A stretch of 64,000 bases of DNA. It comes from Lutispora saccharofermentans (GTDB lineage: Bacteria; Bacillota; Clostridia; Lutisporales; Lutisporaceae). Where the stretch lies: NCBI RefSeq assembly GCF_024363565.1, contig NZ_JAJEKE010000012.1:62001-126000 (forward strand), in the 5' to 3' direction. Under the pieces are notes generated by a model. It was not told where the DNA came from. It searched no databases and worked only from the letters and a program-made list of their open reading frames with translations. Shown in pieces: positions 25,451 to 35,110 of this stretch (within the stretch, counting starts at the first letter, position 1; the number at the start of each line of letters is the position of its first letter). The translations under genes and the position numbers were made by a program.

Positions 25451-25523
25451 CTAACTACCTTCCACTAGTTCAATCCTTGCGATGCTTTCCACGTGCCTTG
25501 CGGATACAAAATGATAAGATGCT
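25451..25523 (-). repeat. RlmD C-terminus-like scar 1
   Basis: Minus-strand reading ...SARHVESIARIELVEGS then TAG (25453-25451), directly after the radical-SAM stop. Core DNA AAGGCACGTGGAA. One of nine such sites in the window. Confidence 0.6.
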
Positions 25524-26648
25524 CTAATAATTTATCAATACTGGCTTATAGTCGTCAGGCAGTTCTTCTTCACTTAAAAATTTGAAATTATCATCATTCA
25601 GTATTGGTAAGAATACTTCATATGGAATCCTGGAAAACTCACAGGCATAATTACTGGCTCCGAACCACATACCTTCTTTGCTGCTCAAATTTAAACCTCT
25701 AGCAAATTTTGTATAGTTTGAGCAATCATGAACTGCTAAATCCCAGTTTTCTTTATCGGCTATTTTCATAAATTTCAACGTTAATTCCCTGCTCCAAATT
25801 GGAGAGATATAGCCAAGTCTGGAAATATACATGTTCTCTCCATAATAATTGTATATGTTATTCTCATTTAGATGTAATTCTGCACAATTGATAAAATCGA
25901 GTTTTGTCTCTAAGATCGCTTGCTTTTTCTTAAAAAATGCTTCGGAAAACTCAGGCGTCATTGGAGTCTCAATACCTACATTTCTAATATATTTTTTCGC
26001 TACTCCAATATTTTCAATAACTTTGTCTGAGCAATTGGTAGCGCCCAGGTTGAAACGTATCTCGTCAAGACCGGCTTCACCTAATGCTTTCAACGTTTCT
26101 TCCGCGGCTAAAGTGCCATTTGTATATAGATGTTGATAAATTTGAGCATCACTAAATTTCTTTATAAACGAATAGTATTTTTCTATTTCCATGAATGGTT
26201 CTAAATAAACGTAGGAAATGCCAGTGGGTTTCTTGCAGATGGAAAGAAGCAAATCAATATCCTTCTCATAAAATTTAGTGCCTCCGATTTCCCACATACC
26301 TTCGCCAACGGTCGGAATATCATCCAGCTCTCCATAATTATAACAAAACTTGCACTCCAAGTTACATTTGTTCGTTTTCCTAATTGCACCTAAACCAGTG
26401 CCCAGCAGACAAGAACGGCATCCTTTGGGGAATTTACTCTCATTTCCCACAAAAAAAGTTCTATTCTCTAAAGTTTTCAAACCTCTAATTTCCGACATTA
26501 ACGCATCATTTCTATGATCGATAGCTGACTCAATTTGTGCAAGAGTAGAGTAAATGATTTCTTCATGCTTTGTACTAATTTCCTCTTTCTCAGGTAATTG
26601 TGAAAAAAAATCAAACCATATCAACGCATCTTTCTTTGAAATTTTCAT
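25524..26648 (-). CDS. Radical SAM protein
   Basis: 374 residues. The [4Fe-4S] motif is CNLECKFC, preceded by a second cysteine pair KGCRSCLLGTG; substrate-side words IRFNLGATNCSD and ETPMTPEF. The N-terminal 80 residues are helical and unlike standard radical-SAM starts. No neighbouring peptide or maturation target is evident, so the reaction cannot be named. A 48-bp piece of this gene is duplicated at 23300-23348. Confidence 0.85.
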   Translation of the reverse strand: MKISKKDALIWFDFFSQLPEKEEISTKHEEIIYSTLAQIESAIDHRNDALMSEIRGLKTLENRTFFVGNESKFPKGCRSCLLGTGLGAIRKTNKCNLECKFCYNYGELDDIPTVGEGMWEIGGTKFYEKDIDLLLSICKKPTGISYVYLEPFMEIEKYYSFIKKFSDAQIYQHLYTNGTLAAEETLKALGEAGLDEIRFNLGATNCSDKVIENIGVAKKYIRNVGIETPMTPEFSEAFFKKKQAILETKLDFINCAELHLNENNIYNYYGENMYISRLGYISPIWSRELTLKFMKIADKENWDLAVHDCSNYTKFARGLNLSSKEGMWFGASNYACEFSRIPYEVFLPILNDDNFKFLSEEELPDDYKPVLINY

Positions 26649-26793
26649 AATGTATTCTCCTCTAACTTAATCTTTCTGAAGATTCGATTTAAATCTTCTT
26701 GCAATTCTTTTTAATGTAAGTACTGCTTTCTCCATCTATCCAATTGGCCTTTTTCTTATGGTATTTAGTTCCAATATTATATATTAAAGCCGC

Positions 26794-26955
26794 TCATATA
26801 TTTATCTCCCTCTTATATGATTCTGCTTCAACAAGAAACGGATGGATCATCTCAAGCTGGCTGTGTAGCAGTGCAGGCCTGAACGACAGCGATATATTAT
26901 CATTTTCATGAAGGAATTTTTCAAACCGCTCTCGTTTCCATAAGATCCTCCTCAT
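26794..26955 (-). pseudogene. Fic/DOC family fragment
   Basis: 53 codons: RFEKFLHENDNISL, then ALLHSQLEMIHPFL, after which the expected DGNGR is replaced by foreign sequence and a stop. This is the segment just before the Fic active site. An 8-bp inverted repeat TTGAAGTG/CACTTCAA lies upstream at 26964-27000. The rest of 26649-27040 holds nothing recognisable. Confidence 0.6.
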
Positions 26956-27040
26956 TTGCAGTCTTGAAGTGATTATATTATTTTTTTATTTGCACTTCAA
27001 TGCATTATTTGAAAACTATTTTAACATGCCCGTCATACCT

Positions 27041-27075
27041 AAAAAGGGAGCATTAGTCTGAACTAATACTCCTTT
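27041..27075 (-). terminator. Terminator of the NHL lipoprotein gene
   Basis: GGAGTATTAG pairs with CTAATGCTCC (one mismatch), followed on the minus strand by CCTTTTT. Confidence 0.75.
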
Positions 27076-28053
27076 TCAATCCTCAGCTAAGTTGATTCTG
27101 ACCACCTGATTGCGGCCGTAATCGGCAACATAGGCATATTGCTCGCCAAATTCCCCTCTTCCCAGTACGATGCCTGTAGCATAGCCCATTTTGCCATCAC
27201 AAAGGGTTTCTATTTCGCCGGATGGATCGATCCTAATCAGAGAGCCTTCTCTGAACAGGGTAACATAGAGCCGTCCTTGCGCGTCTACCTCGAGATGATC
27301 GGGCTCCATAAGGCTATCGGCGATGATGGATGGCTCTCCAGGCAGACCATCAGGTCCTATAGGATATTTAAGGACTTCGCCCTTTAGCATTCGAGCAATG
27401 TAAAGGTTTTCAAAGGTATTGTCGAAGCTGATCCCTGTGATATGCCATCCGCGCGTAAGCTCCGACTGGCTTTGGTCGCTCTCGATGAACACGCTCTTCT
27501 CAAGCATGGGCGTGATTTTATAAACCCGGTTTTCAGATGAGTCCGTAACGTAAAGATTGCCCTCTCCGTCCAGCCGCACATCGTCCGCGCACGAAAAGCC
27601 CGTGCCGATTTCATGCGTATCTCCCTGCGGATTTATTTTGAAAACCTTATTGCGCCCCGCTGCGTAAAGATTATTCTCCTCATCCGTCGTCATGCAAAGT
27701 AACTCCTGGCAATCGAGGCTTACGAAGTCCATTACTTCTCCCTTCGTCGATACCTTATAGATGCGGTTGGTCTTCCGGTTGCCCACATACATGTTGCCGC
27801 TATCATCCATAGCAATACCGTCGGCACCGTCAAAACCCGTGGCAAACACCTCAGGCTCCCCCGTGGTTTCCATGGCGGGTATGGAGGTATTTTCCGGCAT
27901 TTGCACCAAATCCTCCGCACCGTCCGATATGTCAGGATTTTTCGTGTGGGAACAGCCTGGTAAAAGTAGGCATAGCGCAAGCGCCGCGCAAAGCAAAACG
28001 TTTTTCGTTTTACCCTTTAGCGGACAAAATGCAAAGCATTTCTTTAGAACCAT
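27076..28053 (-). CDS. NHL/SMP-30-type beta-propeller lipoprotein
   Basis: 325 residues. Signal peptide with lipobox LLPGC (Cys about 34), so it is anchored outside the membrane. Repeats of the form DGIAMDDSGNMYVGNRKTN, TTDEENNLYAAGRN and DVRLDGEGNLYVTDSSEN give a six-bladed propeller. Could bind a ligand or act as a lactonase; no catalytic residues are identifiable. GGGAGGGG precedes the start. GC content of this gene is higher than its neighbours, a hint of transfer. Confidence 0.82.
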   Translation of the reverse strand: MVLKKCFAFCPLKGKTKNVLLCAALALCLLLPGCSHTKNPDISDGAEDLVQMPENTSIPAMETTGEPEVFATGFDGADGIAMDDSGNMYVGNRKTNRIYKVSTKGEVMDFVSLDCQELLCMTTDEENNLYAAGRNKVFKINPQGDTHEIGTGFSCADDVRLDGEGNLYVTDSSENRVYKITPMLEKSVFIESDQSQSELTRGWHITGISFDNTFENLYIARMLKGEVLKYPIGPDGLPGEPSIIADSLMEPDHLEVDAQGRLYVTLFREGSLIRIDPSGEIETLCDGKMGYATGIVLGRGEFGEQYAYVADYGRNQVVRINLAED

Positions 28054-28186
28054 AACAAACCCCTCCCAAGCAAATAAATACTATTTTCCCGGCATGCGCT
28101 ATCGAACCCCGTCTTTATATCTTTTAGACATATATCTATATAATATATTATACCAACTAATAATATTAAAGAAATATGTCCTTTAT

Positions 28187-28795
28187 TTATTTTTGTGAAT
28201 CAATAATAAACAAAGATGCATCATGCCCCATGAATATTTTACTTCCGGTGTAAAAAGTTCTAGATTGAATTCCTCTATATCCTATTTTTATCATGAGATC
28301 AATAAGCTTTTCTTGTTCAAACCCATTGTGAACCATATCTGAAATTATTTCTTCATTTTTATTAAAATCTACAATTAATAGATGCCCTCTTACATTCAAG
28401 ATATCATATAATCTTGATAAAACTAACTCTACATCCTTAATATGAAGTAGAACCTGAGCCATAAAAATATAGTCAGCATGTAAATTAGAAAGACTATTCT
28501 TTTCAAAGTCAAAGCATAATGTGGCTGCATTCTGTATATTAGAGCCAGAAATTTTTTGCTTTATTTGATTAATCATATTCTGTGATGTATCCAAAAATAG
28601 TATGGATTTAAATTCATTTAACAAATTCATTCCAACAAGACCAGTTCCACACCCAAAATCAATAGCATTCTTATTTTTAGCATCACCTAAATATTCACGA
28701 ATGGCATTTGATGACACCTTTGCAATTTGAATTCTTTCAGAAGTGTCATATATATTTGCTATCATTTCAAACTTATCTGTATTTCCCATTATCAT
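28187..28795 (-). CDS. Class I SAM-dependent methyltransferase
   Basis: 202 residues. Motif I NAIDFGCGTGLVGMNLL, Asp of FLDTSQNMINQ, motif II HADYIFMAQVLLHI. Substrate unknown. Its last residues recur as a remnant at 21979-22085, so a second copy once existed about 6 kb away. Confidence 0.85.
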   Translation of the reverse strand: MIMGNTDKFEMIANIYDTSERIQIAKVSSNAIREYLGDAKNKNAIDFGCGTGLVGMNLLNEFKSILFLDTSQNMINQIKQKISGSNIQNAATLCFDFEKNSLSNLHADYIFMAQVLLHIKDVELVLSRLYDILNVRGHLLIVDFNKNEEIISDMVHNGFEQEKLIDLMIKIGYRGIQSRTFYTGSKIFMGHDASLFIIDSQK

Positions 28796-28917
28796 TTCTC
28801 CAATCTACCTTAATAAAAATCTAATGTCATCTGTTTTATATCCTAAGGAGTACTTTGTCACCATAGCTCTATGATCAATCAAATTTTTATTTATCAAGGT
28901 TTATGCTTGTTTCAGCA

Positions 28918-29075
28918 GATGAACCGTTTCCACATGGAGGTGAATGGAGAATAGTTAATGCGCGCCAGCTCTTCCGGGATGCCGAAATGTCCATTGCCAT
29001 ATACCTTCTTTTTTCTAGGCAAAAACAATGCAATTGCAAGCATTATGGCTATAGCCTTAAAGCACCTTTTTCTCA
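28918..29075 (-). CDS. Small exported or membrane protein, probably truncated
   Basis: 52 residues, MRKRCFKAIAIMLAIALFLP as signal segment then a short tail that stops early. GAGGGA precedes ATG 29075. It begins 22 bp after the remnant at 29098-29558. Likely the start of a longer exported protein that lost its body. Confidence 0.4.
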
Positions 29076-29097
29076 TAATTCACTATCCCTCTATTCC

Positions 29098-29558
29098 CTA
29101 CTTGAAATAAGGTTCAGCTATCATCATTTTGTCCGGATTAGTGCTTTTAGGTACATGGTCGGATACTAAATTTTGAATGTACAGTGTTTTTATTTGGGGA
29201 ATATCTATTTCAAATGGTATGGATTCACCTTTTTTAATGGTTATTTCTTTCAATACTTTACCCTGGCAATCGTCTTCCCTGATTTTAATTATGACCTCGT
29301 CGGTAGCACCATCTACATCCTCCATACAAGCTACACCGCCGAATTTCTGGTATTTTTCGTTGGGATAGATAAAGCCGCTGTACTCATAAGACCCAGCAGT
29401 TCCCGTATAAACGATTCCCCATTTGTACTGTTTATCATTGACTGCAAGCTGGCTTTTATCAATAGGGTATAGTCACTTCCGCTTAGTTTAATCTTAAGGC
29501 TGTAGCTAAGGATTGCTTTAATTTCTTCATTTTTAGGTGTTTCAATGAAGAGAGCTTC
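29098..29558 (-). pseudogene. Exported-protein domain remnant, frameshifted
   Basis: The minus strand codes LFIETPKNEEIKAILSYSLK, then shifts frame near 29470 and continues SYEYSGFIYPNEKYQKFGG, EDVDGATDEVIIKIREDD and ends MIAEPYFK. The last part resembles NPCBM-like carbohydrate-binding modules of exported Clostridia proteins. The 5' end is cut by the IS3 remnant. Confidence 0.5.
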
Positions 29559-29560
29559 AG

Positions 29561-29762
29561 TTAGTTTCCCAGAATGCTGATTGCTTTTTTTAGTATTTCT
29601 AATGCGTCCTGGGCGTCTCTTAGTTCTTTTCGTAGTCTTGTACTCTCTTTTGCTTCGTCACTTTGGTAATTACCTGATCCTCTTGTATGTATCTCTCCAT
29701 TGTTTGCTCTCCTCTTTTGCCCAAGTACATAATACGATTCTACTTCTGCTCTAAAGCCACAA
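29561..29762 (-). mobile_element. IS3-family orfA 3' remnant
   Basis: Reads VESYYVLGQKRRANNGEIHT, then STRLRKELRDAQDALEILKK and AISILGN before TAA (29563-29561), the standard C-terminus of IS3-group OrfA. No orfB or complete end was found. Its 5' boundary lies close to scar 2. Confidence 0.7.
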
Positions 29763-29788
29763 CATCTTGTAGCTAAAGCTTCTCATTT

Positions 29789-29845
29789 CTACTTTGGACC
29801 ACAATTCGTCATCAGAACCACGCTCTCCCCATACCTTGGGGATAC
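29789..29845 (-). repeat. RlmD C-terminus-like scar 2
   Basis: Minus strand reads IVSPRYGESVVLMTNCGPK then TAG. H-V is degraded to Y-G, but the downstream LMTNCG is the same as in scar 3. Confidence 0.55.
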
Positions 29846-30048
29846 AATAATAAATTTTCATTGTTAATATTTGTAAATTCAATGTGTAAAAATAGGCTCG
29901 TCCCCAATGACCGCCCTGGATTCCTTCGACGCTGGTTCGGAAAATGGTGCAATGCATCATCAGATTCCCCGACCCCAATTTGGTACTAATAGAACAATTC
30001 TAATCATATTCTTATAAAAGAAAAGAATATAAAGGAGTGTAAAGTTAG

Positions 30049-31497
30049 TTGTTAAAAAAAGTTAAAGTAAGTTTACGACCCATTGCTGGTAAGATAAATA
30101 TGCCTACTGTTTTGAAAACAGCTATACTTCCGGGTGACTCAATGGAAAGATTATTTATTGCAACCCAGGTAGGAGAGATTCTTTACATTGGAAATGGAGT
30201 TATAAAAACCTTTTTAGATATTCGCTCCCGAATCATAAAACTAGGTTTTTCCGGTGGTAAATATGACGAACGTGGATTGATAGGGTTAGCATTTCATCCC
30301 CAATTTTCTTATAATGGTCTGTTTTATCTTCATTATTCAGTAGTTGGAACACAAGGTCCAGGTGCTCTTCCGAGCTCAGAAGTTTCAAGACAAGGTCTTC
30401 CTGAGTTTTTTAAGCCTGACCCATGTGACCCCAGAACCTTAAACCAAAAGTGGATAAATAGAGAAGTTAATTATGATCATATTGATACAGTTGAAGAATG
30501 GATTTTACAATCCAATGGTCAAACTCAAAAACGGCGGGCATTACTTAATTTAAGAAGACCATTTTTTAATCATAATGGTGTCAATAGCTTAAACTTTTCA
30601 CCTGAAACGGGAAAACTTGTTTTAACAACCGGTGATGGTGGATCAGGCTACGATCCATTTAATTTAAGCCAGGATAATATGGAAATTGCCGGTAAAATAA
30701 TTGAAATTGATGTAGCTAAGAATACATTTATCAATAATCCACCGGTAGTCACACGTTTTGATGAACTTCCCGTACCTATTCAGGAAACGCTTACGGTAAT
30801 TGCCAAAGGGGTTCGCAATATACCTGGCATTTCATTTCAAAGGTTTTATAATCAGTATATCAAATATATAGGAATTGTCGGACAGGATCTGGTAGAGTCA
30901 ATTTTTTCATTCGTTAATTATAAACCAATATCGATTACTCAGCTTGTTCAAGCTTATTTAATGAAATCTGAACCTGACCAAGAAGGATTTATTAACTTTG
31001 GCTGGCGAGGATGGGAAGGTGCTCTTCCTACTTCGATTATAAGGGGCTGCTCTGCAAATCCAACTTTGGATGAGAAAACAATCGCTTATTACAATGATGC
31101 AGTAAAAACCTCAGTGCAGCGTCTTCAGCCTGTAACTAGTTACTTTCATAAAGATCCCCGACCGGATAAGTTTGGAGGAACTGCACTTACGGGAGTCCAA
31201 TCATATATGGGGAATAGAATTCCCAGTTTAACTGGAAGCGTTGTATTTACTGATTTTGCCCGAAATGAAGAATCTCAACCTCCGATTAGAGGAGTTTTAG
31301 CTTATACCAGAGTAAGAACAGATTGTAAACTAAGTGATTTTAGTGTCATTGAAACCGATTATAATTTTGGGTCTCAATCAGCTTATTATGCTAGTTTGGG
31401 AACGAATCTGAATAAAACCAGACTATATTTAGGGGTTTATGGCTCTATGAATGTGACTGATTTTAACCAAGGTACTGTTTTTGAAATTGTTCCATGA
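30049..31497 (+). CDS. PQQ-type glucose/sorbosone dehydrogenase-like beta-propeller protein
   Basis: 482 residues, TTG start with AAAGGAG 9-10 bp upstream. Family words: FIATQVGEILYIGNG, DERGLIGLAFHPQFSYNGLFYLHYS, LVLTTGDGGSGYDPFNLSQD and GKIIEIDV. These belong to the GSDH/HHIPL fold. No signal peptide is visible, unusual for the family, whose enzymes are mostly exported. Activity with PQQ in this host is uncertain. One of few plus-strand genes in this part. Confidence 0.8.
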   Translation: MLKKVKVSLRPIAGKINMPTVLKTAILPGDSMERLFIATQVGEILYIGNGVIKTFLDIRSRIIKLGFSGGKYDERGLIGLAFHPQFSYNGLFYLHYSVVGTQGPGALPSSEVSRQGLPEFFKPDPCDPRTLNQKWINREVNYDHIDTVEEWILQSNGQTQKRRALLNLRRPFFNHNGVNSLNFSPETGKLVLTTGDGGSGYDPFNLSQDNMEIAGKIIEIDVAKNTFINNPPVVTRFDELPVPIQETLTVIAKGVRNIPGISFQRFYNQYIKYIGIVGQDLVESIFSFVNYKPISITQLVQAYLMKSEPDQEGFINFGWRGWEGALPTSIIRGCSANPTLDEKTIAYYNDAVKTSVQRLQPVTSYFHKDPRPDKFGGTALTGVQSYMGNRIPSLTGSVVFTDFARNEESQPPIRGVLAYTRVRTDCKLSDFSVIETDYNFGSQSAYYASLGTNLNKTRLYLGVYGSMNVTDFNQGTVFEIVP

Positions 31498-31703
31498 TTC
31501 ATAACTATAAAATTCGACTTAATACCAGATAAATCCCTTTCTAGGATTTATTGAATCGAAATATAAAACAAACAAGAGCGCAATCATATTCCCTCGTCAA
31601 TTTTGAAACTGATTTGAGGTAAATGATGAAAGCTTTTACAGAAATATGCACATATAAATCAGTATTCTAAAATACTAGTAGTACCTGATAGGAGGCATTT
31701 AAA

Positions 31704-32216
31704 TTGAAAAAAATGAATATAAGTAGGTTTATTTGTATTGGAGGTATATTAACAACAATAGCTGTGCTATTCCAATCAGCACCTGTATTTTTACCCACGA
31801 TTGGGTTGGCCTTAAGTCCATTAAGTACACTACCTATTGCAATAGCTGCTGTTTCTAATATTTCTCTTGGTTTTACTGTATTTTTTTCTTCCGCATTAAT
31901 TCTTGTTATAGTTAGTGCACAGGAGACAATAATCCTGCTTTTTACCACCGGGCTACTAGGTATCGTTATCGGAACATTGCTTTATAGGAAGGGAATAATA
32001 ATTTCTATATTATTTTCAAGCATAACACTATCTCTTGGAATGGTATTTTTAACTTATATAGTAGGTATTTCGGCGTTTGTAGATTTAACCAATTCGTTAT
32101 CAACTCCTTTAACTTTTTTAATTTTTTTCTCATTTTCACTTGTTTACGCAAGCATCTGGAATATTTGCTTTAAAATATTCATGAATTATCTAATAAAAAT
32201 AAAATTAATTAGTTAA
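31704..32216 (+). CDS. Hypothetical membrane protein (ECF S-component-like)
   Basis: 170 residues, five or six hydrophobic helices and no soluble domain. TTG 31704 has GGAGG 8 bp upstream. Size and spacing resemble ECF transporter substrate-binding components, but no energising ATPase is adjacent. A stem (ATAAATCC/GGATTTAT, 31529-31550) between this and the preceding gene may end the upstream transcript. Confidence 0.55.
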   Translation: MKKMNISRFICIGGILTTIAVLFQSAPVFLPTIGLALSPLSTLPIAIAAVSNISLGFTVFFSSALILVIVSAQETIILLFTTGLLGIVIGTLLYRKGIIISILFSSITLSLGMVFLTYIVGISAFVDLTNSLSTPLTFLIFFSFSLVYASIWNICFKIFMNYLIKIKLIS

Positions 32217-32394
32217 CTCAAATATGGATTTCTTATCATTTTGGCTATTTGAAGTTTTCAAAATGCAGGCAGTAGAACCAGAGTTTATTATTTCATAGTT
32301 GATTCTAGTAAACAAAATTTTTTCAATACCACATTGTTATAACAGAAAATCTCTAGATAGGATCTATAATCCGTTCTTTTCTTGTCACAAGTAG

Positions 32395-32544
32395 CATAAA
32401 GAACTTAGCCTGAGCATCAAACCGATTGAACAGGCGAAGATTTCCTGTGCTAAAAAGCTGTTCAATGAGATTTCTACGAGTAAGGTTAAATATCACGACG
32501 TGGACAGCTATCAAATCTTACTTAACATCATAAGGGCGTTGTAG
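32395..32544 (+). pseudogene. C-terminal remnant of a restriction/DEAD-type helicase subunit
   Basis: Plus strand codes ELSLSIKPIEQAKISCAKKL, then FNEISTSKVKYHDVDSYQIL and a TAG at 32542. The ending resembles type III restriction (Res) subunits. No start; the rest of the gene is absent. Confidence 0.5.
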
Positions 32545-32577
32545 TAAATCCGCTAATATTGTAAGGCTTTAGATGAC

Positions 32578-32603
32578 AAAAAACCGCCAGTTTGAAGCTG
32601 GCG
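32578..32603 (-). terminator. Small terminator hairpin
   Basis: CGCCAG (32585-32590) with CTGGCG (32598-32603), then GTTTTTTG on the minus strand. Confidence 0.5.
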
Positions 32604-32723
32604 ATAAATTTGACCGAATTTTTTTGGTAGGTGAGGGGTAGCACAGGCGATGAATCAGGTTCCGAGTTATACTTAACTTAAAACTAATTCATAAAGATGT
32701 ATATTGAGTTAAGTCATACCGTC

Positions 32724-32822
32724 TTATTTGTCCTTATGACCACAATTCGTCATCAGAACTATACTCTCAACATGCCTTGAGGTGACAATAACGATGTCAT
32801 GAAGACCCATTGACTCCTTGGC
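32724..32822 (-). repeat. RlmD C-terminus-like scar 3
   Basis: Minus strand reads GLHDIVIVTSRHVESIVLMT, NCGHKDK, then TAA. Lies 200 bp past the end of the serine hydrolase gene. Core AAGGCATGTTGAG. The rest of 32217-33022 holds only the helicase remnant and a small terminator. Confidence 0.65.
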
Positions 32823-33022
32823 GGAAGTTGGTTTTCTCGAAAATCAGTCTCTGAAACCTGCATTTTATATTTATGTTTCTATTACTTATATTTTGCAATG
32901 TAATCAATGCCCCTTATCAAATCCATTGCCTATGATAAAAATTTCATTTATAATCCTTGCTTACATTCATATTTAATACTATTCATTTTTCCATTACAAG
33001 CCATCAACACCTATCCAGAACA

Positions 33023-34003
33023 CTATTCACAATCCTCAAATATTGGTTCAATATACTCTTTAATAAGTTCTATTCTACCCTTGACCTTTGGCACAAAAAG
33101 AGAAGCAATAGAAACTACTATTTTTTTCTTTGTATTGACATAAATCACATTTCCTCCATCTCCCATAGCTGCATATCCATTCCCATTCTCTACCCACCAT
33201 AAATATCCATATGACAGATTAAGTTTTTCCCATCGGCTATGTTCCTTCGTACTCTCGTCTATCCATCTTGTCGATACAATTTGTTTTCCATTCCACATTC
33301 CGCCATCTAAGTATAATTGACCTATTTTTGCCATATCCGTAGGAGAGAGAGTAAGACCCCACCCGCCTGTATTTACTCCAGTTGAGTCAGCAACCCAGCC
33401 GCTGATATTTTTAGCTTTATTAAATGCGAGTTGTTCCTCTTTACTATGAAAAACCACATTACTCTCAACAGTGATTCCCAGTGGCGAGAATAAATTTTCT
33501 GTTGCGAAATCAAACACAGATTGCCCAGTCGCTTTTACAAGAATACCCGACAAAATATCTGGTCCTATGAGGGGGGTGTATCTGAATTTCCCTATCTGCC
33601 CCCTGCCTCCTAATAAATCAAGCGTAAATTTTACCCAGTCATCACTCGTAAAATACTTTATGTAGGGTGCAAACTTATATTTATAAGGAGCTGTCATTGT
33701 CAGCAAATTCTTAAGTGTAACATTCTGTATTGTTTTTTCTCTTCTTTTAACTATGTAATCTGGAAAAAAATCCAATACTTTTTGGTTGATACTTTTGATG
33801 TACCCTTTGTCCGTGGCAATCCCAATCAATATGGAAATAATACTTTTTGTTACTGAATAAACATGGATTCGGCTAGTAGCAGTGCATTCATTAAAGTAAC
33901 TTTCATATAGTGTTTTACCGTCTTTTAATACAACCATGCCTGCAATATTGCTATAATCATTGTTTATCTTCCTTTCCAACTCTGTCACTTTTTCTTGATT
34001 CAT
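33023..34003 (-). CDS. Serine hydrolase (class C beta-lactamase-like family)
   Basis: 326 residues. The nucleophile motif S-x-x-K is VYSVTKSII, with Y-x-N-type position in GKFRYTPL and a C-terminal DGGNVIY in place of the KTG box. No signal peptide, so a cytoplasmic esterase or peptidase is likelier than a wall-targeted lactamase. Followed by scar 3. Confidence 0.82.
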   Translation of the reverse strand: MNQEKVTELERKINNDYSNIAGMVVLKDGKTLYESYFNECTATSRIHVYSVTKSIISILIGIATDKGYIKSINQKVLDFFPDYIVKRREKTIQNVTLKNLLTMTAPYKYKFAPYIKYFTSDDWVKFTLDLLGGRGQIGKFRYTPLIGPDILSGILVKATGQSVFDFATENLFSPLGITVESNVVFHSKEEQLAFNKAKNISGWVADSTGVNTGGWGLTLSPTDMAKIGQLYLDGGMWNGKQIVSTRWIDESTKEHSRWEKLNLSYGYLWWVENGNGYAAMGDGGNVIYVNTKKKIVVSIASLFVPKVKGRIELIKEYIEPIFEDCE

Positions 34004-34100
34004 ATAATTTTCTCCTTTATCATTTATTGTCTCTCTAGCTCAATCGTCTTTTCTTAGTTCATATGATTATGTGAAAGTTGAGTGGTCGTGGTTTCTTGGT

Positions 34101-34934
34101 TTAAATATTTGACACTTTCTTTTTGACAGGATAATAAATTTCAGTTATAAGCTCACTTTCTTTTGAAACTTGATAAGGGTCAGTTACATATACTTCATAA
34201 AGGGCATTGTTAGATTCATAGCCTTCCTTTTCTGCCCATTCACGTTGTTTAGTGTATACAGAAGATAGGCCAGAATAAGAACCATATAGAACTGTTTTTA
34301 AGCATAGTCCTGGGTAAAAATCCCTTGTACCTGTAACATACTCTTTTACTGGAATAGCAAATTCAGTATCTAAACCAAATGAACTAAATTCTGCACTGTG
34401 AAAAAGCACCATTGGTGGAGCAAGCATAGTTAATTTGTTGTCTGCAATTTTCCTAAATAATTTACTAAAGCAATTACCATATTCTTCAGGAAAATCGTAT
34501 TCATGAACCATTTTTCGGATAGATAGAAGATACATCATTGGTACTTCTACAAGTTGAACATCAATGCTTTCCAGATATGACATAATTGACTTGCCTTGTT
34601 TGAAATTTGATATATCATTATTTAGTTGGTCTAAAGTTTTTTCAAATTCTTGTACTTGTTTCTCAATTTCTTTTTTCTTTCCGGTAAGTGCCAAGTAAAG
34701 TTTTTCGTCCTGTGATTCTTCTGATTCAAGTATTGTTTTAATCTCTTCTAAAGAAAAATTGTATGATTTTAGGCGGTTGATAAATAACATCGTTTCTAAT
34801 TGTTCGATAGAATAATATCTATAACCATTTTCAGGGTTTATTTCATCAGGCAGAATTAGCCCTATTTCAGCATAATAGCGAAGCGTCTTTGTAGATACTT
34901 TACATATATTTGAAAACTCTCCAATTGATAGCAT
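34101..34934 (-). CDS. MerR family regulator with GyrI-like effector domain
   Basis: 277 residues: MerR HTH (MLSIGEFSNICKVSTKTLRYYAEIGLI), coiled coil about 75-115, then a GyrI/effector-binding domain (VEVPMMYLLSIRKMV...). Such proteins sense hydrophobic drugs (BmrR type). ATG 34934 has AAAGGAG upstream. Its own promoter has the MerR 19-bp spacer (34967-34997). Confidence 0.88.
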   Translation of the reverse strand: MLSIGEFSNICKVSTKTLRYYAEIGLILPDEINPENGYRYYSIEQLETMLFINRLKSYNFSLEEIKTILESEESQDEKLYLALTGKKKEIEKQVQEFEKTLDQLNNDISNFKQGKSIMSYLESIDVQLVEVPMMYLLSIRKMVHEYDFPEEYGNCFSKLFRKIADNKLTMLAPPMVLFHSAEFSSFGLDTEFAIPVKEYVTGTRDFYPGLCLKTVLYGSYSGLSSVYTKQREWAEKEGYESNNALYEVYVTDPYQVSKESELITEIYYPVKKKVSNI

Positions 34935-34966
34935 GCAAATTCTCCTTTCCAATACCTGCTATACCT

Positions 34967-34997
34967 AGTATAAACTTTGCCCTAAGGTCAAAGTCAA
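34967..34997 (-). promoter_or_regulatory. MerR-type promoter with 19-bp spacer and palindrome
   Basis: TTGACT at 34997-34992 and TATACT at 34972-34967, 19 bp apart, with the dyad ACTTTG-A-CC/GG-G-CAAAGT (34974-34994) in the spacer. This is the underwinding architecture bound by MerR proteins. Confidence 0.8.
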
Positions 34998-35110
34998 CCG
35001 CACTTTAAACCGCCTCCTACAGGTAACTAGCAGTTTAACTTAATATAAAAATCATTGCAAGTTCTTTTAAAGGAGAATATCTTTCACTGTATATCGCCTA
35101 TAAACGCAAA

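Noticed and set aside
27076..28053. Shadow frames at 27384-27614 and 27732-27980
   Set aside because: They are alternate frames of the NHL lipoprotein gene.
29751..29978. Minus-strand open frame of 75 codons
   Set aside because: It crosses scar 2 in a different frame from the conserved LMTNCG reading and has no homology I can see.
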